NCBI RefSeq assembly: GCF_000091045.1
Contig: NC_006686.1
Coordinates: 983,501-1,047,500, forward strand
Direction: 5' to 3'
Length of the DNA stretch: 64,000 bases
Source: Cryptococcus deneoformans JEC21
Taxonomy: Eukaryota; Basidiomycota; Tremellomycetes; Tremellales; Cryptococcaceae
The notes under the pieces were generated by a model. The model was not told where the DNA came from, did not search any database, and saw nothing but the letters and a program-made list of their open reading frames with translations. Below, piece after piece: positions 11,801-22,212 of this stretch (positions are counted from its first letter, which is position 1; every line of letters starts with the position of its first letter). Made by a program: the position numbers and the translations under genes.

Positions 11801-13664
11801 CATGGGGTCGCAAAAATTTGGTAATCTGGTCAACCGTAGTCAGAGGACCAAGGCCTGTGATCAAGACAGCCGTCGGTGGTGAAGGAGGTTTGGGAGTAAC
11901 GGAATACAAATCCCACTGTGATTTAATTCAGTTTTGCTTATAGAAGTGAAAAAGGATACGGATACGGACCTCGTAAGTCAACTCGTAAAACGCCGCTCTT
12001 TGCTTTGAGCTCCCTCTTCCCCTCCCTCGCTGTTCCTCCGTCATTGACAGTCTCGGATCTGTCACCTGCACAACTTTTCCGCCTTCCATCCCATCAACCC
12101 TCTTCTCTTCTTTCCCTGATTTATCTTCCACTTTTTCTCTAAGATTGGTGATAAAAAAGTTGCCTATTCCCGGACGATGCTTGGTGCAAGGAGGGGGGAT
12201 GTATGGGGGACGAATCCACGGGGGTTCTGGTACAGTCTCAGACGGTGGAGGTGGTATAATGGACGTTTCCGGTAATTGATTTTCGGCATTATTTGGAGGA
12301 GAAAGTCTCTGGTGACGAGTAGATATTTCTCTGAAGTGGAAAGACGGCGGCATCGAAGTACCGTCTTTGTCGAGAGGGTTAGGTCGTGACAGAGCGGCGG
12401 ATAGAGAAGAGAGACGAGACAATGATGATGATGAGACTGGTTTCTGGGGAAATGATATAGAGAGGGGCGGTAGAGGTAACTCATCAGGTAAGAGGTGTTG
12501 ATTTTGATCAAACCTTGACGATTCAAGGGATGGAGATGTGGGCGATGAATTTTCCGGTAGTGGCGGGGTGGGTGGACGCTGATCCGGAAGAGGTTCACGA
12601 TTGCAGGATGGTTTCGAAAGTATATCTAAAGAAGGCGGTGAAGGGGGATATTTGCCAGTTGGTGGAGATGGATTATCCTGTATGGTAGACTTGAGATTGA
12701 CATGAGGGGGCGAAGGGCGAACTAATTGCTTAGTTTCCAGCTTTCTCGGCACAGCGATACTGACCCCGGATCGGGAAATTGAGTTCTCAAGCAATCCATT
12801 TGAAAGCTCTTTCTCCCCATTTTTAGATTGAGAGCCATTATATCTTAAAGGTTCTCGATTCTGCACGGGTGGAGGCGAGCGGGCGGAGGACGAGGAGGAC
12901 GATGAGACCGAAACTGGTGACCGGTGCCTGCCTAAAGATGACTTAAGTCTACTACGTTCAGGACTTGGACTTGGGGAAAATCTGGCCTTGCTACGCTGAT
13001 GTTTGTACTCTTCGCTGTACCTGTCGCGCTCGTCACGCGAGCTCTCTCTCTCTCTTGAATGGTCTCTGTAAAGGCTCCTATCTCTCCCTTGCCCATTCTG
13101 ATGCTCTTTCCCCCTTCCAGGTTCCCTATGACTGTGACCTTCTCCCCCCCCCCTATCTCCGTTTGTTCCTCTAGACCTGTCGCGCTCATGATATCTGCCT
13201 CGATCACGATTGCGATCATCTTCAGAATAAAGGTTCGCACTAGACTCGATGAAATCAGACCGAGGGCGAATTTTCTCCTTATTTATTCTGTGAATTGAGG
13301 AAGAACTTGCACTAGTTCTTTCATCCCTATTATCCCAGCCCCCCTTTCCATTACCTCTCTCCAAGCTGTCGCCACCTACAGGGCGGTTGAAGCGACTGAC
13401 AGGGGGACCCAATCTGCTCTCCAAACTCATTGGTGCCGGCCGCTCTCCGTTTCTGTCGAGGCTTTCCTTTCCCTTCCTGGGAAACGCGAAAGAGATTCTC
13501 TCATCTTCGCCACGGTGTTGCAGTAAGCCATTGCCGATATCAGCGTTGCGGAACGCGGAAGGAGACGCAAAGCCGCGGAGGGCTTTGGGGCCACTAGGTG
13601 GCGCCTTTTTGAGGCTGCCGGAGGGCGACTCTGATGGATTGACACCTTTCTCATGAGGTGCCAT
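8861..13664 (-). CDS. SET1: SET1 histone H3 lysine-4 methyltransferase (COMPASS catalytic subunit)
   Basis: Six exons: 13664-11970, 11915-10803, 10732-9297, 9204-9135, 9073-9032, 8956-8861, giving 1,483 residues. In order: a disordered N-terminal ~565 residues with an Arg/Asp/Ser-rich RS-like stretch; an RRM-type domain ([20 protein letters not shown] near residue 580); a Ser/Tyr-rich linker; a basic middle region; the N-SET region; the SET domain, with [29 protein letters not shown] (cofactor and active-site NHSCDP) and ILYDY; and a post-[13 protein letters not shown] zinc motif at the very end. All key SET motifs are intact. Three short exons encode the catalytic C-terminus. SET1 methylates H3K4 at active promoters. 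It is adjacent to HAPX on the same strand. Confidence 0.96.
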
Positions 13665-14140
13665 TTGTGACTCGGAGCAGCTTGGAATGGGACGAAATTC
13701 AATAAAATTTGGTAAAAGAGGATAATGTCGCGAGGTGTCGCGAGTCGTTTCGCGAACGAGGCCAGCAGGGTGAGCGAGACAGAAATAACGAAGTATCGAG
13801 CAGATAATATTATGTAATCTCCGCGGTAGCGCACGAAGCTCAGCAAATCAGACCTCCCGCCATCGGTCATACATGATGAGTATGTAGCACCGTGACGTAC
13901 ATAGTGTATTAAGAGCACTATTTATACGTATCAATCAGCATACGTACCATACTGTAGGTGTATCATGTCTGCCATTGCCCCCGAAAGCAATATCTACAAC
14001 ATTTATGAAGTATTTATACATACGTACAATACAAATCTTGTGCATAAGTAACCAACATAGAGTTTCGGGTGTTATAGTTTACGTAGTACGGTCTTCTGCT
14101 CCACTTCACTCGACAGCATTATCCGCGTCTCTTTCCATCT
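13665..14140. promoter_or_regulatory. SET1: SET1 promoter with three TCGCGA palindromes
   Basis: The sequence upstream of the SET1 start carries three TCGCGA hexamers at 13728-13733, 13738-13743 and 13750-13755, that is 64-91 bp before the ATG and spaced 10 and 12 bp apart, close to one helical turn. The rest of this 476-bp spacer also holds the 3' end of the neighbouring minus-strand gene. No coding is seen. Confidence 0.5.
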
Positions 14141-15838
14141 TTAAGCAATGCAAATACGTCTCCTTTTATGAGTGTGACGTGTTGCCAGCTGAATCTCGTC
14201 GCATTGTTCGGCCAACTGCTCACCAGCATCTGCATACTGCTTGGTCAATTCCTGTTTGTGCTGCAGAACAGCATCTTTGGTCTGAACAAGGTCTTCAAGC
14301 CCTAAGATGACACTGAGTGAAAAAACAGCAAGCAAGATTGATTCCGCCTTACGACCGAAAAAGCCTTCCCAACGCCGCCTAATGCTCTCAAACTGATTGA
14401 TTTGGCCTTCTAGGATTTCTAACAATGACTAAGCAGTCTCCGTCTCAACACATAAAAGTCACTGACCATTGGGACCCGTCCACTTTCCTCCATGATCGAA
14501 CACTTGAGTGGTCTTCATACGCTTGAATAGAATATCTTGTGGATCAACTCCCTTAATAATAGTGAGATGGTCACTGAAACCCTTTGGAATGACGAAGCGG
14601 CAACGCTTGTTCTTCCTCTTTTTTTCCTTCCTATGAGTACCTTACTGGATAAATGACTTGAAAGCTACTTACAGGATTTGGGTGACCTTCGGCACGAGGG
14701 GTGAAATTGAAGATATTTTCGCTCTCGTTATCCATCGCGCGTCGTTTATCGGGCGTCCTCTTCGGAGTCTGTTCGGTTCCGTCAAAGTCGGTCATACTGG
14801 AGTCATCTTCAAAAATGAGCCCTTGGAATGATCCTTTAGCGACAAACTCGTCGTCTAGAGATGCGTCCGGTCGATGAACGTGGCCATGGGTTCCAGCCAC
14901 ATTGGAGGATCCACAATGATCAGGATGATTAATGTTTGCCTCGACCTGATGACGGTTAGTTGTAGGGGTGTGAAAATGCTTATCATAATGTAAATTGAGC
15001 TCTTGCCCACGCTGTTGACTCGCTGTGACGTTTGGGGGTTGATCAAGTGTTTCTGAGTCCCTGGACATGTACTGAGAAGGCTCCGCAATGATTTGAGGGC
15101 AATCATCCACGAAGGTGTTGGTTGGGCAGACGATTTGCGGGTGGGATTGGGAGACATCACGACCAGACTGGGAAAGCCGGGAAACGCCAGAATGACCTTG
15201 AACGGCGAGATGTGGGTTGGTGTGATTGTTGTTAGAGAGCTGTAACTGCAAAATCAGCCGTCTTCGCAAAGGCCCCATCTCCGACTCACATGCTCTCTTT
15301 TCTGTTGAATGATATCGCTTGGAGGAGGCATCTTCTCCATCGAAGCTGATCTCGAAACCTGTTGCAATAGTTGCAGATCGCGGGGTCCAGAGGCTGACGA
15401 ATGACGATAGCCCTGTGAATGATGGTTGGAAAGCTGAGGTCTTATTGATCCCCGAGAGCCAAAGTGGCTGCTCCTTTCAGGAGCAACTGAAGAAAATGTT
15501 TTTGGACCTTTGTTTTTTGAAAGCTGCCGATGTCCGGCGCCGAATGGGTCATCATCCTGTACCTTGATTCTCGCATTCTCGAAGATCTGAAGTGATTGCT
15601 CGTCAGGGAAGGGAGTGATCTTCGCACCTTCTCGATCGGGTTCACCGACAGTGTCGGCACGATGAAAAGTAGGTGGACTGTGGTCAACAATAAACGCGGT
15701 TGGGGGAAGGTAATGGAGTTGGACTTTCACACCTTCCGAAATTGAACCGAAAGGTGAGCGATCAGAAGCGCGAATGGAAGGATGTCGGCGCATGAGGCCT
15801 GTGGACTTATTGACGGGAGTCACTGCGAGTTTCGACAT
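14141..15838 (-). CDS. Uncharacterised protein with C-terminal coiled coil
   Basis: I do not recognise this gene. The model has four exons (15838-15290, 15245-14673, 14626-14467, 14418-14141), 519 residues, with introns of 44-48 nt. The first ~370 residues are polar and probably disordered. A basic stretch (KKRKNKRCRFVIPKGFSDHL) follows, then a conserved-looking block containing DHGGKWTGP and INQFESIRRRWEGFFG. A predicted coiled coil (EDLVQTKDAVLQHKQELTKQ) and a basic KRRR tail complete it. A possible nuclear structural or meiotic role is only a guess from composition. The acceptors of introns 2 and 3 were chosen to keep frame and could be off by a few bases. A 40-nt intron-like stretch within the last exon was left coding because removing it creates a stop. 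A 5' UTR intron seems to end just upstream (TTGCAG near 15870). Confidence 0.6.
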
Positions 15839-16578
15839 GCTTGAAGGCGGTCGTTCGTGCAATAACTTGTAGCACCTGCAATGATGAGTAAGGAAAGAAG
15901 ATGTGATGGGTGGCAAATCGAAGAGGAAGGAAGACCCAAGTGGGGTTATGCCTGATGGAAGGAAAGAGGAACTACGAAGATAAGGAGTGAGTTTGCAATG
16001 AATGAAAGGCAGACAGATTTCAAACGAGACAGCCTAATGATGAGGATGGCCACAAAATGTAGAGACCAAACCTTGTTTCTTGTAAGGAAAGGAGAAGGAA
16101 AAGAGGCAAATGAAGGATGGAACACTCGCTGTAAGAACGAACAACAAATGAACGCGACGTAACTTAATATAATGATGCGGAAAGATCACATGTGTTCCCG
16201 TTTTACGTAAGGCAGCCTAAAAGTGCTCTTGCCTAACATATTAGGCTTTGAGGCTTCGCAAGCCTCACATGCATCCTTAAATGAGGGCGCACGCCTACAG
16301 AGCGTCTTCGAACAAATAATAATAAATAATTAAGGAGGCAAATAATAAAAGGAGGGAAAGGAGCTCCCCGCCGTTGCTGCAAAAGTTGGCAGCGAGGCTT
16401 CTTCATAGACAAATACACACAGGCAGGTATTTTAACCACTTCTTTGGCATCATCAGAGTCATCCGCGGTCGATTGCAGACCAGGAGGAAGACAGTGGCTA
16501 GGCCGTCGTATATGGGGTAAGTGTTCTTGCTTCACCATACTAGTCCGCTGACACTGAGTAGCTTTTCCGGAGACCGCC
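15839..16578. promoter_or_regulatory. Divergent promoter region
   Basis: 740 bp between the starts of the minus-strand unknown gene and the plus-strand PPR gene, with no supportable coding. Probable 5' UTR introns occur on both sides: an acceptor near 15870 on the minus strand and GTAAGT at 16518 on the plus strand. Confidence 0.4.
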
Positions 16579-19221
16579 ATGTCCAATAAGGTCAACGGCC
16601 TCACCTGTCTCAGTTCTGCCTTGCGCAACAAGAGACCGAAAATCTCCCTCCGACTTTGCAAATCTCAGCCTTTAGCATCGGAAATACCTTTGCCTGATGG
16701 CCCAGGTTGCTCTAGGTGGCTCTCTTGTTCATGCTGTCGCCCAAATATATCCAAGCGCACTTTCTTTACCTCTAATCACCTTTCGGAGGCTTCTGTCGTC
16801 GGCTCACCGCTGACCAAAGGATTGGAGCGCCCCAGCCCAGAAGAAGAGCAACGGCCGATCCTTTTTGTGCCTGATACTTCCGTTGCAACACCTCATCTTC
16901 CTCTTCCTCCTACCCTTCCCTACTCGCCTAACTCGCATCCATTTCGACGACATCTTTCCATCCTTTCTCTTTCACTTCTCTCCACCGATACCGACAAATC
17001 ATGGTTTGTCTACACGGCCTTACACCCTTCGCTACGTCGGCATCTTCCAGACGAGATGTTTAGAGCTCTATTGACGAAACAAACGGGCCATGGAGATGGA
17101 AAGGAAGCATGGAAAAGAGTGCGGGAGCTATTGCTACTTAGCAAACAGTGCGAAATGGATTTGGAAGAGATTGGGAAAGAAGCACTCGAGAAATGTCTCA
17201 CGCTAGGTCTAGATTTGGCTCTTCGAGTTGGAAAAACGGATCCAAAGACAGTCAAATTACTTCGCAAGTTGTGGAAGAGTCTCGCTAGTCTATCTAACAA
17301 TCTCGAGACGATCCCTTTACATCTTCGGCAGGATTGGCTCCATTTGCAGGCCATCCTGCTTGATCTTCGCCAAAAGCATGAGACTCGCGCGTGGAGGCTT
17401 AACAGACCTTCTCCCATGGAGGAGACGATCTTGGAAATGGTCGAAAGGAACGGATTAAGCGGACTAGGACCAACAGTAGGTCGCATCCTGCTGAGGATGA
17501 GGGGAGGATCTGAAGAGGGCTTGAAGCAGGCTTTAAGGCTCGTGGCGTGGTCGGTGAACAAAAAGGCCGAAGTAAAAATGGAAAATGTGGTGGAAGTGAT
17601 GACACGGTTAGGGGCCGCCTGGGGTACCGAAGGACGGGATGGAATGCGAACGCTTGAGTTGGAGATTGACACAATATTGAAGGAAGTGGAGGCTCTTCCA
17701 TGCTCGCCCGCTGAAGAACTGTTTGGGCAGGCTTTACGAAGTGTCGAGGGGAAAATTAATTTGTTGAAAAACACTTTATCTTCTCTTGAGGACAGGACAC
17801 TTGACTACGAAAGTCTTACAAGAAAATGTTTCGAGCTTTGCGCTAAAGCAAAAAGGGTGAAAGAAAATGAAATACTACCTATCATGGAGGCAACTTTACG
17901 CCTCTTGGAAATTGCCTTGCAATATCCCGAAGAAGATCCAATTCCCCTGATCACCTCAATCTCGAAAACGCTTCATCAACTTCTCCGATCTCCCCTCTCT
18001 CCATGTGTCAGCCCACCCATAGTCCGATTCACCCAACTTATCCTGCAAGCTCGAATACTTCCTGCATTGCCGCCGCATGTCGTTGTGCCCCTCTTTCGCC
18101 TCATCATTGCGGCTTTACCTTCAGATGACTCTTACATACTATCGCGAAAGGTATATGAGTTTGCGCGGACAGCTAATCCACCTTTCATCTGGTCGGAATC
18201 TAACAGCAAGCAATGGCGATCCCTTTTCCAATCAGCACTCTCTCGTGATCGCAAGCATCTTCACTTCGCATCCCGTCTTTACGCCGATTATATCTCTGAC
18301 GGGCTACCTGTACGGCGTGCCGACGCACTCTTGATGATTCGCTCAATCGGCTCAAAGCCGTCGCCATCCAGACCTATTCTCTTAGAAAGACATATAAAAG
18401 ACTACCTATGGTTCGCTTACGGTCGTCGTCCTGCATTGGTGAAAGCTGTAGTCCAAGGTCTAACTGGTGCTGGAGTGAGAGATTCAGAGTTGGCACTCAA
18501 CCTTGCGCAGAGGTTGTCCTTGGACAAGGAATTACAACCTTTGATTATTCTTATGATCATTGGTCAGCTCGCGCGGTCCTCGCAGCCAGCGCATCGAGTA
18601 AAATGCTTTGCTCTTCTCCATCAACTTTCTCCCATCACACACCCCGAAGAAACAAAGTGGGCATACAACACTGTCCTCTCATACCTTGTATCTTCTGCAT
18701 TGCCCTTTCCGCAACTTGGCAACACAGCCCATGAGGAAATCATGCCTTTGGTGCTGTCAGTATACAAAAATATGATAGACAGAGGGATCGAGCCAGATGG
18801 GAGAACGGCCGGAACGATCATACGAATGTTGACGGATTATGGGCTGATTGATGAAGCCTTGGCAGTATTCGGCTCTTGTCTTGATCGGGGATTAGCGCCA
18901 AAATCTCATGCCATTGGTCGGATGATGGTGCGCCTGGCATTAGCAAAGCGTTTTGAGGAAGCATTGCAAGTCGAAAGTCGTTGGAGAGAAGTTACTACCG
19001 GCATAGATTCTCAGAAGAAGATCAGAGCGTACGATAAAGGAGTCGTTGGTGCAAGAGTCTTGGTAGATGTGATGATGGGTAAATCGGTTGACCTCAGTGC
19101 GGCGGCGAGAAAGGGGTGGAAAGGAAATAAAGAGTTTTTGGAGTTTTTGGAAAGCCTGAAGCCTAAACAAGATGAAGCGAAAGAGGAAGTAGCAAGGATA
19201 GATGCAGTAGAAAAGAGGTGA
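16579..19221 (+). CDS. Pentatricopeptide-type helical repeat protein, probably mitochondrial
   Basis: A single open frame of 880 residues without introns, which is exceptional here. The N-terminal ~70 residues are rich in Arg, Ser and Cys and poor in acid, which fits a mitochondrial targeting sequence (SALRNKRPKISLRLCKS). The body is all-helical. Towards the C-terminus, residues ~700-800 show PPR-like units: a helix pair with VYKNMIDRGIEPDGRTAGTI, then DYGLIDEALAVFGSCLDRGLAP and RFEEALQVE. Fungal PPR proteins of this kind bind organellar RNA in transcript maturation, stability or translation. I cannot say which transcript it serves or assign a yeast orthologue. The alternative is a general TPR-like scaffold. 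Confidence 0.7.
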   Translation: MSNKVNGLTCLSSALRNKRPKISLRLCKSQPLASEIPLPDGPGCSRWLSCSCCRPNISKRTFFTSNHLSEASVVGSPLTKGLERPSPEEEQRPILFVPDTSVATPHLPLPPTLPYSPNSHPFRRHLSILSLSLLSTDTDKSWFVYTALHPSLRRHLPDEMFRALLTKQTGHGDGKEAWKRVRELLLLSKQCEMDLEEIGKEALEKCLTLGLDLALRVGKTDPKTVKLLRKLWKSLASLSNNLETIPLHLRQDWLHLQAILLDLRQKHETRAWRLNRPSPMEETILEMVERNGLSGLGPTVGRILLRMRGGSEEGLKQALRLVAWSVNKKAEVKMENVVEVMTRLGAAWGTEGRDGMRTLELEIDTILKEVEALPCSPAEELFGQALRSVEGKINLLKNTLSSLEDRTLDYESLTRKCFELCAKAKRVKENEILPIMEATLRLLEIALQYPEEDPIPLITSISKTLHQLLRSPLSPCVSPPIVRFTQLILQARILPALPPHVVVPLFRLIIAALPSDDSYILSRKVYEFARTANPPFIWSESNSKQWRSLFQSALSRDRKHLHFASRLYADYISDGLPVRRADALLMIRSIGSKPSPSRPILLERHIKDYLWFAYGRRPALVKAVVQGLTGAGVRDSELALNLAQRLSLDKELQPLIILMIIGQLARSSQPAHRVKCFALLHQLSPITHPEETKWAYNTVLSYLVSSALPFPQLGNTAHEEIMPLVLSVYKNMIDRGIEPDGRTAGTIIRMLTDYGLIDEALAVFGSCLDRGLAPKSHAIGRMMVRLALAKRFEEALQVESRWREVTTGIDSQKKIRAYDKGVVGARVLVDVMMGKSVDLSAAARKGWKGNKEFLEFLESLKPKQDEAKEEVARIDAVEKR

Positions 19222-19781
19222 CCGGTGAAGGGCCTCGGCTAAGACATTGGGATCAGAATAAGTGGTAATGGAATTAATGCAAGCCGACGCGTATCTAAAT
19301 ATTTACTGTCGTATATTCCCACAATCAGATCGGTATCTTCTTCGTGGCGTGCTGGCGAATGACTACTATGAAATGGAAGATGTAGCATGACACTAGCTGC
19401 TCCTCTCGACCTTTTTCCCATTTCAGCCAATGCTGGCAAGGTGCAGCAGTAGAGAGAGAACAAGTACACGTTTAACAAATATTTTATTATATTGTCCGTT
19501 GTTTAATGGAACTGCCTCCCTCCCTCATATTCTTTACGCGAGCGAACGTAAATGACTCTATAGAGTCTATATGTCATGCTAATTTACGTAACACAAAAAG
19601 CACGCCGCCGCGTAAATATAGGAATGCGCGAGTGTGTATTCTTCGCTCTTGTCGCTCTTGCGTGGCCGAACGGATACATCAGAATCTTAAAAGTTATTAC
19701 TATTGAACAATTTCTGAATGCTTTACCATCTGTTCGAATCTCGCTTCATTTCTTCCCTTCCCCTAAGCCGATAACCGTTTC
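19222..19781. other. Intergenic, PPR gene to ORC6
   Basis: 560 bp carrying the PPR gene 3' flank and the ORC6 promoter. It contains a tRNA-like box A/box B pair at 19663-19740 that does not fold well and is not called as a gene. Nothing else is supported. Confidence 0.4.
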
Positions 19782-20901
19782 ATGTCTGCTACTAGCGACG
19801 AGCTCGTCCGTTTTTTCCCTTCGGCCACCCATGAAGCGCTCCCTATCTCCATCCGCATTCTCTCAACCTTGCGAAATCTCACTGGGCCTGGGAAAGGCAA
19901 TGAGTTGAAATCAGAAGAGAGAGCAGCTTTGGTAGGAGTTGCGGCTGTGTTGGCATGTGAGCAGTGAGTGTTGCGCCAGCGATTTTTCCCTCTTTTCTAT
20001 AACAAACACTAATACAGTCCTTGTTTTGCCCAGAATACAGTCAAAAGACTTGCCAGAGCAGTCGGCGCAAAAAGCAAGCTCTGTCAGCGCTTCCCATTTT
20101 CGTTCTGCTCTTAGCCTGTCTCGTAGACTCTTATCTCAGCAAGCATCGATGTCACCTCAAGACTCGAGGAATAAGCGAGGAGATTCCGAAGACGCTGCGA
20201 GTTTGTCCTCAGGAGGAGGTTTAACGACACAGGAAGTTCTGGCTCTGGTTACTCCCAAGACGAAGAGATACTCAGACTTCTCTCTGTCAGAAAGTCTAGC
20301 TAATAGGCCAGTGAGAGGAAGTCCATTAAGACAAAGCGTTGCCCGTGTAGCTTCCAGTGCTCCTAAAGGACAATTGGGACCAGAAGTTACACCGGGACGC
20401 TCCGAAACCGCTTCCACAAACCATAACACAGAGCTTACCCCGACAAAAAGTGCAAAATTCGTGAATCCCCGAGGAATTAATCTTGAGCACCCGCAAAGTT
20501 CTTCTATCCCACACGGCAAGAGAAAACGTAACGAGGATGCCTCCCCCTTCTTCGCTCTACGTCCTGCTATGTCTTCTGCTGCTTACCCATCACGCTCAGC
20601 GACAGAGACGAACAGGGTTAAAGGAATGGACACGGAGGACGGACAAAACTCATCATGGTTACGCCGCCTACCCGAGCCGCAGATTTCCAAAGTACAGCAA
20701 CAAAGAACAAATGCAAAGAGAAGAAGGAACAAGAGGGATTGGACGTTTAGCGAGCACTGTGAAGAGTGGAAAGAAGGAAAAGTATCCGTTGACGAAGTAA
20801 GTTGGCTCCAGCCCTAATCCGCAGTTACTAACTGAATGATTCAGATAATGATTGAGTTGTCAGATTGGATGAAGAAGCAAGAGACAAATTCAGGTGGTTG
20901 A
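19782..20901 (+). CDS. ORC6: Origin recognition complex subunit 6
   Basis: Three exons: 19782-19963, 20034-20796, 20845-20901, giving 333 residues. The N-terminal ~100 residues form a cyclin-like helical domain (PISIRILSTLRNLTG, AALVGVAAVLACE, QKASSVSASHFRSALSLSRRLL) like the TFIIB-related fold of ORC6. A Ser/Thr/Pro-rich linker has several TPxK-type sites (LALVTPKTKR, ELTPTKSAK), suitable for CDK regulation. A basic segment and a short C-terminal helix (DEIMIELSDWMKKQ) end the protein; in ORC6 this end contacts the rest of ORC. It acts in origin licensing. Sequence similarity in this family is weak, so the call rests on domain order. Its stop is 61 bp from the stop of the convergent NAA40 gene. 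Confidence 0.72.
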
Positions 20902-20962
20902 CAGCATGCAAGAACGGTCATTAGACACATGCATAGTCACTACAATGCGATCTACTATCGAG

Positions 20963-21915
20963 CTACAAAGGCTTGCTAAGTATCACATAGTCCACTTCCT
21001 CACCATTTTCTGGCTCTTCTTCCGACATCCGAGTTGGGTCAATCTCATCGGCTTCAAATCCTTGACGCCTATAGAAGGACAGCGCGGAAGCATTGTCTTC
21101 ATAGCTTTGTCAGTTGATCATGAGAGTAATGAGCGTGACACATTTATTACCACATACTTTTGAGGCATGTCAACATGATCTTCTCCATTTTCCTTAGCCG
21201 GCCAATATCTTCTAAAATCCCGATTAGTTGCTTTGCTATGCCTTGCTTTCGCACAGAGGGTCTAAGCTGTAATTCGTAACTTTACATGTTCAACTTCTCC
21301 GGAAAACATATCGTGGCAGGGACTTACCAGTACACCACCTCCGCGAGCTTCTCAGAGAGTGTTTCCTCCACGTCAAATCGAAATTCACAGAAGCCGAATA
21401 GTTCATGCTCTTGAATATCAATTTGTCGTTTTTTTGGAGGTACTTCATCACGTGTGTCCATTGGTGTCTCCCCGAGAACCAGTAAAAATCGCGAAGTCGG
21501 ATCGAACATTTCTTCCTTTTTGGAAATCTCTGTGTAAGGGAAGCTTGAATTTGACTGTCTAGTGTGATCAAATCAACAAAAGAAAAATTCCGACATTATG
21601 CGATGAAGCCATACAAGCTTCTCATGTTGTGATCTAGTAATCTATACAGCACATCTTGACTTTGAAGGGTCAAAGAGGAAGGCGATAGAAGGCTGATTGT
21701 ATATCTGGACGAGGAAAGCAGATTACGGTCATCCAATGGCATGTTGAAAATTTCCAACAGTTAACGTAACGCACCTTTGGCCATTGGGAAGCTTGTCAAT
21801 AATCGGCAGGTGAGGTGCAAGAACAGTGGGCGATTTCTGCTTAGAGCTGGTAAGCAAATGTGATCAACCTCGATGTGAGCGGATCAGACAGCGCGAGAGA
21901 AGAGTTTTTGGGCAT
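20963..21915 (-). CDS. NAA40: NatD-type N-alpha-acetyltransferase (NAA40)
   Basis: GNAT-fold acetyltransferase on the minus strand. Well-supported exons are 21704-21615, 21558-21328, 21279-21158 and 21096-20963. An upstream exon ends at 21776, and a tentative first exon starts at an ATG at 21915. Diagnostic segments are RLLDHNMRSL, FRFDVEETLSEKLAEVVYCYELQL, the acetyl-CoA loop (RKQGIAKQLIGILE, with the R/Q-x-x-G-x-A/G pattern), KIMLTCLKNNASALSFYRRQGF and a C-terminal DYVILSKPL. NatD acetylates the N-terminus of histones H4 and H2A. The C-terminal half is secure. The first ~25 residues and their splice sites are uncertain. The 3' ends of this gene and ORC6 almost certainly overlap. Confidence 0.82.
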
Positions 21916-22212
21916 ATATCATGGTGAAGAGGAACTGACGGCATTGGATGAGCGTATCTTGGATGTGGCCATTTGCTCCAAAGGACTCTGCAGGAGGACG
22001 AAGGGCGAGGGGGTGGGCAATATATAGGATAGTGGTATAATAATAATAAGAAGGGTAGGAAGTCGGCGCCGTCCGCTTGTGTTGTTGTCATCATCATTCA
22101 TCGGCGTCATGTTATTTGTACTTCTGTTCATCCTCGGCCCTGTGTTCATCTTTGTACAGTTCATCTCCCTCCGCAGACCAAGGTGCACATCAGTTCAACC
22201 ACTGCATTTTCC
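21916..22212. promoter_or_regulatory. Divergent promoter, NAA40 / VAC14
   Basis: About 300 bp between two divergent starts. It contains short TAATAATAATAAG and CATCATCATTCAT stretches but no clear known element. Confidence 0.4.

Noticed and set aside
14313..14352. 40-nt GTAAGG...CACTCAG segment that looks like an intron in the unknown protein
   Set aside because: Removing it gives an immediate in-frame stop before the coiled coil, so it was kept as coding.
19655..19750. tRNA-like box A (TGGCCGAACGG, 19663-19673) and box B (GTTCGAATC, 19732-19740) with a Leu-UAA-like anticodon loop between them
   Set aside because: The D-stem lacks its pairing partner, the T-stem has three mismatches and the acceptor ends do not pair. 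At best a decayed tRNA; more likely chance.
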